Shown here one piece after another: positions 9,913-21,225 of a stretch of DNA of 64,000 nt; positions within the stretch are counted from its first letter, which is position 1, and each line of letters opens with the position of its first letter. The position numbers and the translations under genes were made by a program. The notes under the pieces are model-generated. The model did no database searches, was not told where the DNA came from, and saw only the letters and a program-made list of their open reading frames with translations. The stretch is from assembly GCA_029962745.1 (NCBI GenBank), contig CM057162.1:13657299-13721298 (forward strand), given 5' to 3'. Source of the stretch: Echinometra lucunter. Its lineage: Eukaryota; Echinodermata; Echinoidea; Camarodonta; Echinometridae.

Positions 9913-10591
9913 TAGACCTCTCTCTCCGTCTAGAATGAGTCGAGATTTCATTAGCCCGTTGACTCGGGCGGCTTTGCCTACTACTTGCCGGGCTGGCGGT
10001 AAGCAAGTCCAGTGGGTCGGGGTCGGGATGGGTCGATGGCGGCGCCCGCTGGGGGAGGATCGCCTGCAAGGCTTCCAAGATCCAACTACCCGCCTCGGCG
10101 GGGTCTGGCAAAGAATGGACTGACCGGTCACAATCCGGGGCCAGTCGGCTCTTCTTCTGAATTACAGGGGGTTGTAGTGGGTCGTTAATTCGAGCCTGAT
10201 TGTCAATAGAACATGAGTGGTCATCGCGGGGCCTCTTCTTGCCCGCCCTACTCTTTGATGAGGAGCTACCCCGATCGGAAGGAGTGTAAATAGTCTCTTC
10301 CGATTTATCCGTACCCTTGTCTACCTCCCGCCCATGGGACTGGGTGTCTGATTGTGTAGTGTCATCAGCCGGCGTTGTCTTGGCTGGGTTGTTAGTGTCA
10401 GGGTTCTTGTTCTTCGGCTTTGTATTGGCCGCCTTATCATCTTGACTATTATTATTTCTCGGCTTTGTCTTGGCCGAGATATTAGCCCTCGGCTTTGTCT
10501 TGACCGAGTTTTTCTCCCCTTTATTGAGATCTCTTGGGTTGGGGGAGGCTTGGGAATTATCAATGTTTTTGTCAGTTATTTCTTCAGACAT
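9913..10591 (-). pseudogene. DIRS gag-like protein, N-terminal part (split by a transposon)
   Basis: About 226 codons from the ATG at 10591. Low complexity, rich in Lys, Asn, Thr, Pro and Ser (NTKPKNKNPD, DDTTQSDTQSHG), ending in an Arg/Ser stretch cut by the mariner-type insert at the TA. The reading phase is the same on both sides of the insert once one TA is discounted, so gag was one frame of roughly 680 codons before the insertion. No domain is recognised in this half. Confidence 0.75.
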
Positions 10592-10649
10592 CGTGATTCA
10601 TAAAGAAAGGCACTGAAGCGCGGTGGCTAAACGTTTCGAGCGTACTCAG

Positions 10650-10845
10650 CGACGTCGCGGTAACGAAAGAGGAGGCTTATATGCGGCGATCGGGTATTAT
10701 GGGTCTCGTTCCGTGACGGGTTTCCCAGGCTACCTGATTTCAGTTAGCCTCTTTCGGGGAGTTTTTTACCGGTGGCTATTCGGGTCGGGGTAACGAATAG
10801 CAATTTGATGAGATGGTATAGGTAAGTATAGCGCAGTGTAGTAAA
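10650..10845. repeat. DIRS right inverted terminal repeat
   Basis: Inverse complement of the left terminal repeat (about 4095-4280) and, for its last ~49 bp, of the ICR (4371-4420). It probably carries the promoter for the minus-strand genes that start 60 bp further in. Confidence 0.88.
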
Positions 10846-13800
10846 TTTCAAATTCAAATTCAAATTCAATTTCGGTTTATTAATTCAATGAAATAGCATA
10901 CCAAACGAAAAGTCCGAAGACTAAAAATATTTGGTTCACATTAAAAAACTACTACATGTAACACACATTTACAACGTAATATGTTAAAAATATTCAGATT
11001 ATTAAGAAGAACTTGCCAGACGAAAAAGGGAGACAGAGACAGCAAAGAAGTACAGAACAGAAAAGAATACGAGGAGGAAGAAGGGAAAAAGGAAAAGAAA
11101 TAAGAATGGGCCAGAGGAAACAGAAGAAAAGACAAAAGAAGAAAGAAGAAGAAGAACCGCAAATGTGATGGCAAGCAGGTAATAGATATTACATTAATAT
11201 ATACATACAAGAAACAAAGTGAAATTAACCTATTAACCGTAATGACTTATCAAAAATTACACAAACCCTATACATGCATTTAAAATTTCAATATATAAAA
11301 TAGCAATCTGTAAAATGTTCATTGCACATTAAGAATACAACAATATGAATTAATTAGGAATTATGACTGAATGAGTATGAATCAAAATTGAAATTAAAAT
11401 ATTGTAATTGATACCATCAATAAAAAAGTCATTGAATAACTTACTACAAAATGGAAGCAATTAATTATGATTAATTTTCCATTGCCATTAAATTGAGAGA
11501 GAAGAGAAGAAAAAGGAGAAAGAAGCATGAGAGAACGGAAAGTATAATGAGAAGAAAAGAAAAGAAAAAAAGAGAAGAGAGTTCAATTTATGACAATATA
11601 AATTAAAATTGAATTAAACTTGAATTATTGATAGAAGTGATAAAGTTCATTAAAGGGCTGATATTGCAAAGTGAAGCTGGTGGATAATGTATGATTTACT
11701 CATTGCCACAAAATTGAAAGAAAAGAAAAGGAAAGAAACAGAAAAAAGAAGAAACGCGGAGAGAGAAAAGTGAGAAAGGAGAAAAGAGAAAAGACAGGCG
11801 AGAGAAAACATCATATTCTGGTAAAGATATTGCAAATAAATATGTAATTATGTACATATGTGTTGACAGAAAAGGACAAAAATCTACTGACTGTTCAAAA
11901 TTTGAACAAAATAAGGTATGGGAGAGTTGCGATATCTGTTGGTTCTCATCCTAGGTAAGGACAAATCGGATGCATTTCTCAGAGTGCGACCACAATCACT
12001 GACCCTGCTCGCAGGCAGGAGATGTCGATGCATCCCCGATCCGAGAAGAGATTGGGCAAATCTGAGGGAGAGGGCAAAGCGCCTCTCTTCAAGAGAGGAG
12101 ACGTCGAAATCAGAAAGTAATTCTACGTAAGATCTGTTGTTAGGATATGCAATAATATTGAGGGCTCTCCTCTGCACCCGCTCAATGCAAGCGGAGTGTT
12201 CACTAGTAATGCCAGATGTCCAAACTGGTGCGGCAAATTCCAGCATCGGCCGAATGTACATCATATATATAATGGCAAGGTCATTGGCATTAACACCGTT
12301 TCTCCGGAGCTTGGTCAAGAGATAAAGTCTTCTAGAAGCATTGGAGATCATACGATTAACTTGCTCATCCCATTTGAGGTTATCCTGAAAAGAAACCCCA
12401 AGGAGCTTAAGGGATGAGACCACTTCTAGTGTAGTAGAGTTGATGTCAAGCACAATGGGTTGAGGGGGTTGGCGAAGAAAGGAGAGCTGCATGGCTTTAC
12501 ACTTAGCAGCATTAGGAACAACATCGTTATCATCACACCACTGAACCAAGGCGTCTAAAATAGACTGCAGCTGGGAAGGTTGTGATTTCTTCAGAACCTC
12601 CACAAGGGTCAAGTCGTCCACATATTTCCACCTGTTAGGATAATCAGCAGAAGCATCATTGACTAAGACCAGGAATAAAATCGGTCCGAGTCGCGTACCT
12701 TGGGGCACACCGCATGTGATGGTATTTTCTTGCGAGGACTTCCCATGATAGCGAACATTTTGCGTTCTGTTGGAAAGAAAGCTACAGATGGTAGGGATGA
12801 TTGCAGCATTGACACCTAAATCGATCAGCTTGTTGATCACGATCGTATGGTTAACGTGGTCGAACGCTTTACTGAAGTCCACGGCACAAAGGTTGGCAAA
12901 AGACCCGCCCTTGTCGAGCCCTTTGTGAATAGTGTCAAGTAGGCTGACCAAATAGTGCGTAACTGAAGATCCGCGAAGGGTTGCCAAACTGACGTTGGTC
13001 AATTAATGGGCGGATGCTATTCAGGATCCAGTCCGCAAGGAAACCTTCGAAGATGCGTGCTAAAATTGGTGTAATAGAGATGGGCCGGAGTTGGTCATAG
13101 CTGGTAACTGGATTGGTTTTTGGAATTGCACTAATAGATGCATTTTTCCAAATGTCTAGGAAGCAACCCTCTTTGAGGCAGAGATTGAAGAGAGTAGTCA
13201 AAGGCTCAGAAAATTCAAAGGCAAACTCTTTCAACAAGCGCGAAGGGAGGTCACAAGGATGACAAGCCTTGGTAGTGTTGATTCGACAGAGACGCTTATA
13301 AACTTCCCGTCTGTCAATCACTGGAGGCGGTGAGGGTGCTGGTAGGAAGGCTGGCAGAGCATCCAGGGAAAGTGGAGGTAGAGAAGAGCAAATAGCAGCA
13401 AAATGACTGTTCAACTCATTCGCAATATCGAAGTCAGACTTGTCATCGGATGCAAGGTCAAGCTGCTTCTTGCGAATACCAGCAAGGTGGCGGATTTTTT
13501 GATGCCATTTTCCAGGTTCAGAGTTTTTCAAATTTCCAACTTTGCGATCATAGAATGATAATTTAGCCTGTTTAATCAACCTCTGAACATAGTTCCTCAA
13601 ACGTTTGAAGTCTGAATGTCCATGTCGAAAGGAAATATCGCGAAGATTAATTGCTCTGCGAATCTCATCATTCATCCATGGTTCATCATTTGGTCGTCGT
13701 TTGACATTAACAAGTTCAAAGTGTTATCTGAACTTGAGGTTAGTCAAATTATTGAACTCAGAGGTCATGTCATGTGTGTTGCTGTCAGGAAGAGCAGACC

Positions 13801-14530
13801 AGTCCATCTGCTGAATCCACTGCCCAAAACTCCGAATGGAAGAATCGCGAAAAGGGCGATATGATCATCTCGTTGATTTCCTAGGAGGCGGTAGGGCAAT
13901 GGGACTAACAGTGACGACATTGTGATCGCTAGAAGCTATTGGCGAAGAAATCTGAGGATCATCATAATCCTCATTAAGGTCAGTCAGTATCTTGTCCAGT
14001 ATAGCTAACTCGCGAGTAGGTTTATTGACTATCTGGGATAGCGAGCATTGTCTCTCAATTTCAATGGTTTCTAAGTCATTGAAATCGCCCATGATGACTA
14101 CAGATGCATTGGCAGACTGAAGACGAGCACGGTCAACCATACTAATAATATGCTCAGTTATTTCAGCTTGATGTGGTGACCGTGGAGAATAAATCACACA
14201 CGCAAAAATGTCTCGAGCTAGATGCACAGTAGGGGATGATCGTAGGAGAACCCATAGGACTTCAAGATGCGGGGGTACTGAATCACTGAAGATCTCTGTA
14301 CAGTTCATGTCATCTCGCACGTAGAGGGCCACACCTCCCCCTTTTTGCCCTATGCGGTCTTTATGGAAGACACGATAAGATGGTAAGGTGCACGCAGAAA
14401 CTGGAGTAGAATCCGAGAACCAAGTTTCCGTAATTGCAATTAGATGCATTTCTTTAAACAAGGTCTGTAAAGTGGCATGGAATTGGTTGAATTTATTGTT
14501 ATAATATAAGTGAACGCGTTTCACGCACCC
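10846..14530 (-). mobile_element. Non-LTR retrotransposon (LINE), 5' truncated
   Basis: On the minus strand: endonuclease, reverse transcriptase, a purine/pyrimidine-biased 3' UTR (11880-10900) and a tail of TTTGAA repeats (10846-10866). The short-repeat tail and the RT type fit the CR1/L2/Jockey group. The 5' end is cut at about 14530, since the first endonuclease motif is missing. The DIRS element was inserted into, or right against, its tail. Confidence 0.82.
11884..14524 (-). pseudogene. LINE endonuclease-reverse transcriptase, frame-broken
   Basis: Three blocks in different frames. 13865-14524: APE-type endonuclease (ITETWFSD, KGGGVALYVRDD, VVIMGDFND, SSDHNVVT). 12935-13675 and 11884-13002: RT (ASISAIPKTN, YDQLRPISITPILARI, VDFSKAFDHVNH, TCGVPQGTRLGPILF, catalytic YVDD instead of the more usual FADD, SLKLLGVSFQDNLKWD, and a C-terminal RRALNII region). 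Frame changes near 13.7-13.86 kb and near 12.94-13.0 kb make it non-functional, although the blocks are otherwise well preserved. Confidence 0.85.
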
Positions 14531-14559
14531 CTTCCCCAGGGAGTAATCTTATTGGCTGA

Positions 14560-14763
14560 GTCAGCTTAGACTCATCTCTAACGACTTTCCCCATTGGATA
14601 ATATCTTTGCGGTGGGTGTGGCTTTGATGACTTACAACACCGTTAAAACAGTTCTCAGAATACTGTTTAAAGACTGTTTTAGCGGTGTTGTAAATCAATG
14701 ACTTAAAACAGAAGTTATAACAACTTAAAACACAGTTAAAACAGTGTTCAGAATACCACCCCT
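14560..14763. mobile_element. MITE-like hairpin element
   Basis: Built of repeated TTAAAACAGT/ACTGTTTTA motifs. A strong hairpin has arms ACAACACCGTTAAAACAGT (14634-14652) and ACTGTTTTAGCGGTGTTGT (14673-14691) with one mismatch. It abuts a preserved splice-acceptor sequence (CTGTCCAG on the minus strand), where an LRR exon would begin. Confidence 0.55.
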
Positions 14764-15994
14764 GGACAGATTGTGAATTAAAGGTGTAGGAAACCAAGAA
14801 AAATGAATGTTTCATTAAATTGTTACATGCACATAATATTGCTCATGAGAGCTGTATCGTGACTGGATAAACAAGAAAAGGAAAACTATTTGTATTGATA
14901 TGTCCTTTTCTTTGTATTTTCCTAATACCCTTGTCATATGAATACTACATTTATAATTCTTGGTATTTCATTACAATATACGAATATACTTTGCCTTGAG
15001 AGTTTCTGGTTTAAACTATGGGCAAGAGGTGGCTCTGAAATAGTACTACTACTCACTTATGGGCCCAGCCCCAAAGTGAACGGTACTATTGGAAGCATCG
15101 AGGCCCATAGTTTTAACCAAAAACTCTAAATCAAGGCAGAGTATATTTGTTTGATATTTAAATCAAACATTTAAACTAAAGAATAAATATAACAGTGATT
15201 TACTTTTCATTCTCTCTTGCCATTTCCTGTTGTCTTGTGCTCATATTCTTTATTTCAAATTCATGTCTTATGGAAAGCTCCATGAAAATAAACGGTATGT
15301 TGTCATAAAATGTGGTCATCAAACGTGATATCACTTTCCACACAGTATGACATGCAGGCGACATTCTTAAATAGTTAGAAATACATATGATCACAAGTCT
15401 TTATGGCAATCACTACAGGTTTAATTTCTGATCCATGATATACATATAAACATATCTGTGGATTTTCAAGAAAAAAAATAAAGGAAGCCCATGCTTCATT
15501 CTCCTTTACCGTTACCTCATCAAGGTTAAAAGTCTTTTTTTTGTTTTCACGCATTGCCAACTAAATTGTATCTGGTAGTCAGGTAATCAGTATTTTAAAG
15601 TATCTTTTCATTAGATTTTAATTTTGCATTGATCAAATTTGCCTGTTACATCTGAATCCCCCCCCCCAAAAAGGGCTGAATTTAAAGGGAAAAACTTCTA
15701 TCACAAGCAAAATTACTGTTTTATATATGCAGCCAACATGTGAAGGTGAAGTTAACATGGTACAGAAGAGGTTCAATGCAACAAACCTGTAAACCATGCA
15801 CAGTATACATGTATGTAACAAATTCTTCATATAACATTCCTATGTGTACTGGAACTACTATATCAAATACAAATCATAATAGCAAATTCCAAAAGAACAT
15901 AAAGAAGTAACATATCATAATAATAAGAGTCATTGCATTTGTCTTTATTAGTACTCCTTATGGTACTACCATGAAATACAATACACACATGTAC
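14764..15994 (-). other. Gene 1 intron downstream of the last seen LRR exon
   Basis: Diverged relative of the introns at 16345-17551 and 2690-3890 (shared TGAATGTTTCATTAAATTG, TTTTAATTTTGCA, TATGCAGCCA, CATGCACAGTATA blocks). On the minus strand it ends in a pyrimidine tract plus CTGTCCAG, the same acceptor that precedes exon 15995-16162, but the next exon has been displaced by mobile elements. A separate MITE lies at 14984-15146. Confidence 0.6.
14984..15146. mobile_element. 163-bp inverted-repeat MITE
   Basis: Arms of about 40 bp: ATATACTTTGCCTTGAGAG with TTTAAACTATGGGC on the left, and GCCCATAGTTTTAA with CTCTAAATCAAGGCAGAGTA on the right. The sequence is absent from the homologous introns, which marks it as an insertion. 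Confidence 0.65.
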
Positions 15995-16162
15995 CTTCAG
16001 GGTTGATGCCTTTGCTTTCAAAGTAGAGTAGAACTCCTCACTAGGATTCCCTCTTTCCACTGTCAGGTCAGTCAGGTTTGGCATGGAACACAGTGCTTCT
16101 GCTAGGTCCTGTGATGAGGCTGGTGTTGGACACTTGACATCAGTAAGGTTTAATGTCTTGAC
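15995..16162 (-). CDS. NLR gene 1, LRR exon 2 (168 bp)
   Basis: A 56-codon, phase 0-0 exon between acceptor CTGTCCAG and donor AAG|GTACAT. It encodes two leucine-rich repeats (TLNLTDVKC, then LAEALCSMPNLTDLTV and STLKAKASTLK). Exons of 168 bp holding two 28-residue RNase-inhibitor-type LRRs are usual in animal NLRs. The LRRs would form the ligand-sensing or autoinhibitory C-terminal solenoid. It follows exon 17995-18162 in the same phase. What comes after is lost in mobile elements. Confidence 0.82.
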
Positions 16163-17994
16163 CTGGACAGATGGTGAATTAAAGGAGTAGGAAACGAGAA
16201 AAATGAATGTTTCATTAAATTGTTAAATGCTGATGACTTTGCTCATAAGAACTGTATCTTGACTGGATAAACAAGAAAAGAAAGGTGTAGGAAACCAAGG
16301 TAAATGAATGTTTCATTAAATTGGTACATGTACGCATACTTTCTACATGAGAACTTGTCTTGACTGGATAATCAAGAAATGGCATTATTGGTCTTAATTT
16401 GTCTATTCTATGCACTTATATAATACCCATGTCATATGAATGCTACATTTTTAACTCAAGGTATTTCACTACATATTATCCTTATGAATTTTGCAAAAAA
16501 GAAAGGAATCACACTTCATTCTTCATTCTAATTTATTGTTTACTGAACCTGAAGTAAACCCTTGAGACCTCCTTCACCACCCCCAACACATCTTAAAGAT
16601 TTCTTTGAACTACTGAAAATGCTAAACTTAGAATGAATACCTGGCCTCCAGTTTTTAGTGGAGGCCAATTTAAATTTAAAAAATCTTCATGTAGCCTACA
16701 TTATCAAAGATATATTGAGTTCCATAAACCAGTATCTAATCAAGGTTATAATTTTTTTTACATTCATGCATGGCTAACAAAACTGTTTCTGGTATTGGTA
16801 ATCAGAATTATTAGTATCTTTTATACTTGGATTTTAATTTTGCACTTAGCAAATCAACATTCACATGTTATTCCCCTCTCCCACAAAAGGGGCATAGTTT
16901 AAAAGGGATGCTTCTATCACAACAAATTAATTTTATATGCAGCCATCATCTGAAAGTGAAATTTATTTGCTAACTTTGCTAAATAAGAGATTCAATGCAA
17001 CAAATCTGTATGTCATGCACAGTATATGTTATCCCCTCTTCGTATCACATTTCTCTGTCTACTGGAAGTAATATCAACATAAATCATAACAGCAGATTCC
17101 ATAACAACATGAAGAAGTACCATATGATTTTAAAGCTTATGTATATTTGGTACAAAAATACCTTTTAATTTGGATAATGTGAAATGTGTAATTTAAACAA
17201 CTACTATACAAGTGTTTTCCTTATTGTACATTCAGATTGTTTCATCTCCTTTGGTCTGATGGCATTTTGCCTAGAATCAAGCTTGTCAAATCAAATGCAT
17301 CATTGAAAGAGGACAAAGGATGGGGCAGGGCAGAGCATTTTCAGTGAACAATGCTCTGCCCCATCCATCTCCAATCCATTGTCCTCACCATTCTGGCACA
17401 TCTGATCTCCATCCAAATTGTCTATCACACCTTACTGGTCTGAAATCATTTTTCTACAGACCTTTTTGTCTACTAGCCACATGCTCCAATCATCAGGTTC
17501 CCCAATATCCACAAGCTCATCAGTTGGTATCATGACCAATTGGGCATCTCATTTCATAAAACTGTTCGTAAGTTATGCACGACTTTACGTACGACTGGTA
17601 ATATGTTCTTGTGCTACATGTCAATGACTGAGAATCTGATTAGCACCCAATAACATGTTCCAGTCGTGCGTAAAGTCGTGTGTAACTTACGAATAGCTTT
17701 ATGAAACACCCCCAGTACTTTTATATTGGACTAAATGACAAAGTAGGTAAGAAACCAAACAGGCACTAGACCAACAGGAAAGAAAATTAGTATAAGCCCA
17801 AACTGACATTATAAATTAAATGAAAAAAAGTGAAGAAAAAAAAAGTAAAAAATAAACAAAATAATGAAAGACCTCATTTACAGGACATTTTGGTTTATAC
17901 GAAATTTTAAAAGTGAATGAGATCATTAAGAATTAGACCAAGTTGCAATGGACCAAATGACAATTTTACCAAATACATAATCACATTCACTCAC
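16163..17994 (-). other. Gene 1 intron between the LRR exons
   Basis: Bases 16345-17551 are a near-identical direct repeat of 2690-3890. 16163-16340 contains a short internal duplication of the GAATGTTTCATTAAATTG block. A MITE (17552-17713) interrupts the homology. 17714-17994 is AT-rich with nothing recognisable. Confidence 0.65.
17552..17713. mobile_element. TIR MITE, TTTCATAAA type
   Basis: Inverted arms of ~45 bp: TTTCATAAAACTGTTCGTAA with GCACGACTTTACGTACGACT on the left, matched by CCAGTCGTGCGTAAAGTCGT and AATAGCTTTATGAAACACCC on the right. It sits exactly where homology with the 2.7-3.9 kb intron copy stops. Confidence 0.75.
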
Positions 17995-18162
17995 CTTAGA
18001 CTTCTTTCCTTCATTGGCAAGAACTGTAAAGAAATCATCATGGAAGGATAAACCTTTTAGGGAAACATGCAACAGGGAGGGTGAGGAGCATATCATCTTT
18101 GCCATATCATGTGACATGGTTGGTCCAAATTGTTGCAAACTAAACTCAGATCTAAGTGCAAC
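17995..18162 (-). CDS. NLR gene 1, LRR exon 1 (168 bp)
   Basis: 56 codons, phase 0-0, between a TTTATTTCAG acceptor and an AAG|GTGAGT donor (both strong). It encodes LRR-type sequence with the block FGPTMSHDMAKMICSSPSLL followed by LSFHDDFFTVLANEGKKSK. The phase matches the proposed donor of the NACHT exon at 19520, which supports direct splicing. The leucine pattern is irregular, as often in the first LRRs after NACHT. Confidence 0.82.
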
Positions 18163-19519
18163 CTGAAATAAAATAAAGAAATACTATAATCATGGGACGG
18201 TAAACCGGTTTTCGTTTGACTCATTCATATGATATTAACCATCCCTGATAATCAATGAAAGCACATGAGGAATATTAAAGATCAAGAGTGAAATAGATAC
18301 CGGTACTGGGCATTTCCCACTGATATGGTCAATCATAGAAAATTACAATGCAGACTTCACTTCCCTACTCACATTTAGTTTCTACACATGAAGTTTCCCT
18401 TCTCTCTATGTTCATGCTTTGTTTGTCCACCCCCAAATCTGAATTAACACATATAATTCGTATTTGAATAAATGTACATTGCACTAGCTCAAAATCATCC
18501 GCCCAGCCCTGATTAGAACTTTAAAGCCAGATGTCAGTCACATATCATCTTATACTCTTTCAAGAAAACTATTTAAATTGAATTTACACCCCTCCCCCCA
18601 AAAAAATAATAATTGTACATTACTTGCTTATTTCAACCTTCACTTCTTCCCATTTACCTACTTTCTACTAAAATCTACTGCACATACGTCTAAACCTTCA
18701 TCATTTAACATTCTCTCCAACATCCCCCCCCTCGGATTTTTCTCACTCTAGAAGTATGTCATTTTATTGTATTACACACTTACAATGGAGTGAATAGTGC
18801 AAAGGCAGTAGAATAATAAAGAGCATGAAAAATCTCTGAATTGTACTGAAACCAAAATAATGCAATAAAATCACGTTCCAATAAAAACTGTATTTAGTGT
18901 ACTATTTAAATTCGAGGTAGGAATGAAGTGGTTGAATTGTTCCTACATCAATGTTCAGCTCCCTGGAAAAGTATATTGAAAGTTTTAGACAAGAAGACTG
19001 CAAGATGTTTCAAAAAAAGAATTCACCTTTTTATTGCTGTGGCTTTTGAATGCATTTCACTATGCAATTTGGGGAAATATGATATAAATCATCTCCATAT
19101 TACAATTTAGGGAATTGTTGGACTTGTTTTACTGATTATGCTGAACACTGCAATGAATAAACAGTGAATAGATCTTGCATGACAGCAAAGAAAAATATAA
19201 ACATAGTACATTTTATTATTATCTACCATTCAAATATTTCTCTCAGTAATCTTTTCTTTTTTTTTTCTTTCATTTGACAAAGTTCAGAGTGATTTTGATC
19301 TGGACCAAAAAGCAAGGTCTATAAACCATTGAATTAAATGAAGAAAATTTAAGTTTGAAAAACAACTTAGCGAAGAATTGGTTGCTGATATTTTTCTGCT
19401 AATCTGCATATACATAGTTCATTGAAGAAAAGTTTTGAAAACACTCATATAGCAACTTGTTCTGAAAAAAAAAGAATATTGCTATAGGTACTAATCATTA
19501 TGAAAGACGTAAAACTTAC
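18163..19519 (-). other. Gene 1 intron between NACHT and LRR exons
   Basis: AT-rich, 1.36 kb, with no further exon, mobile element or repeat that I recognise. Small ORFs (for example 18928-19110) lack motifs. Confidence 0.5.
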
Positions 19520-21225
19520 AGCATATACATATATGCCAGTAAAGATATAACCTGCTACAGTGTGTGCTGTCGGCCTGTATATGCTCAGTGCCATCTTCTG
19601 TGATGATATCCTGTCCCTCAACAAAGCTGCTACATCATGGTCCTGACTCTCAAAGGCGACATCCACAAGTAGATCCATGTCCTTCTCCATCTTATCATTA
19701 TCTTGCACAAGGTATTCCATTACATGCTTTGCAATGGCTTTGTTTCTTGATACAGCAAAGTATAGGAGATACCTAAACTCTTCCTTCCTAGGGAGTACTA
19801 CTTCTTCCAGCAATTTGTTGAATTCATTGTGATCTGATTTATAGAGGGAAGCAAAATGGACTCCAGCCATATACTCCTGAAAGAGTTTGTGAGGAAAGAA
19901 GACTGCAGACTGTAGATAATTATTGCTCTTATCATGTATACGAGTAAGTCTCTTCTCCTGTGACAACACCCCTACTCTGCAAGCTGCTTCCATGGATTTT
20001 GGGCAATGTTGGAATTCATCTTCTTTGAAAACAAGAGTATTTTTGTGTAGACCAGTGAAAGCAAGTTGGGCAACTGGTTGCATGAGCTCCTCAATTTGTT
20101 TGAAATAGTCAGTGAATAATGGACTGCCTAGATCTGTGATCACTTTCTGAGCATAATGCACCTTCAGGAAATAAAAAATTTCCTCAAATATTCGAGAAAA
20201 AGTTTGAAATGACTTGAACTTTTCTCGTTTATGGTCATCAAGTTCTCTCCACATGAGACAGAGCATAGCTATGTAGATAGGATATGGGGCCATATTTCCA
20301 GATATGCTGTCATTATGATGAATTAACTGGATAAGCTGATCTGCTTTGGCCTGATCATCTTGAAAGTACTTGTGAATGTAAACTTTCACATTCTCCTTCT
20401 TGAAACCCTCCACATGAATGAATGTGTATAGTTTCCTTAGATTGTTATCCCATCTAATCTCTGAGACCTTCCATGGTCGGCTCGTAACCAAGACAGGGCA
20501 AGCAGCAAGTTCATCTGAATGAAGAATGCTTGTGATTTCACCTCTCTTTGACAGACTCCCACACGCTGCTGAAGTAGTGATACTTGGCTGCACAGAAGCA
20601 CCAGCAGGTGGTAAGGATGACAGCTGCATTTGATCAGTAGATGGTGACTGGACACATTCTGACTTTGAACCATCTTTTCCCTGCTTCCCAAGCTTGCCAC
20701 CAAACTCATCCAAGCCATCAAACGCAATGAATACTTCCTTTTGATGTGAGCGGATGTACTCAGTAATCTGATGGGCTGTTGTTGGGTTTTCCTTCGTTAG
20801 ATATGACTTTGCAATCTCACCGATGGTGTACTGCTCAGCTTCACGAAGAGGTACAATAATCGTCCACACATACGGTGGGAGATCAGAACTTCCATTTATC
20901 CAGTCCCATGCAATCTTAGCACAAAATGTTGTCTTGCCAGCCCCTGCCTCTCCCTGTACCACAACCCGCCTGGGGAACTCTCTATTGACTTTAAGATTAA
21001 AGAGTTCCTCATACTTTAGAGCTCGCTTACTTTTTCCATGCTCTTCTTCCAAGACAAGGTTTGTGTACCTATCTTCAAATTGCACAAGGGAATCAGGATC
21101 AAGAGGATCAGCTCTAATCTTACAGAGAGTTGTGCGATACTTCAACTTGAAATCCTCTGCACATTGCTTGATCAGTTCAGGAGAAAGTGGTTGTGTCTGT
21201 GATCCTGAGGGTGTAACAGGAGCAC
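19520..21225 (-). CDS. NLR gene 1, NACHT exon (1706 bp)
   Basis: One uninterrupted exon, entered in phase 1 (acceptor TTCACAATGTAG) and left in phase 0 (donor GCT|GTAAGT). NACHT is the ATP-binding oligomerisation module of NLR immune receptors. Visible motifs: the pre-NACHT block KYRTTLCKIRADPLDPDSL, Walker A GEAGAGKTTF, Walker B FIAFDGLDEF, sensor VLVTSRPW, and a helical NACHT-associated region with FPHKLFQEYMAG, the usual winged-helix/superhelical end. A Ser/Gln/Pro-rich insert (SECVQSPSTDQMQLSS) lies between Walker B and sensor 1. There is no start codon of its own; the upstream coding exon is 29326-29612. The reading frame looks intact. It is about 97 percent identical in protein to 34001-35017 where both are present. 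Confidence 0.93.

Larger units (their letters stand above)
4062..10845 (-). mobile_element. Complete DIRS-type tyrosine-recombinase retroelement
   Basis: Oriented right to left: right inverted terminal repeat (about 10650-10845), gag, RT/RNase H, tyrosine recombinase, internal complementary region (4317-4420), left inverted terminal repeat (4062-~4290). Both ends carry an AAA triplet (4062-4064 and 10843-10845), and in the internal region the two ends are joined through a single AAA, as expected of the DIRS circular-intermediate model. No target duplication is expected for the family and none is seen. The right end sits against the tail of a LINE. Coding frames other than gag look open; gag is interrupted by a mariner-type insertion, so this copy is probably not autonomous. 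Confidence 0.93.

Noticed and set aside
10941..11835. Phe/Ser/Leu-rich minus-strand ORFs
   Set aside because: They fall in the purine-biased 3' UTR of the LINE and have microsatellite-like composition.
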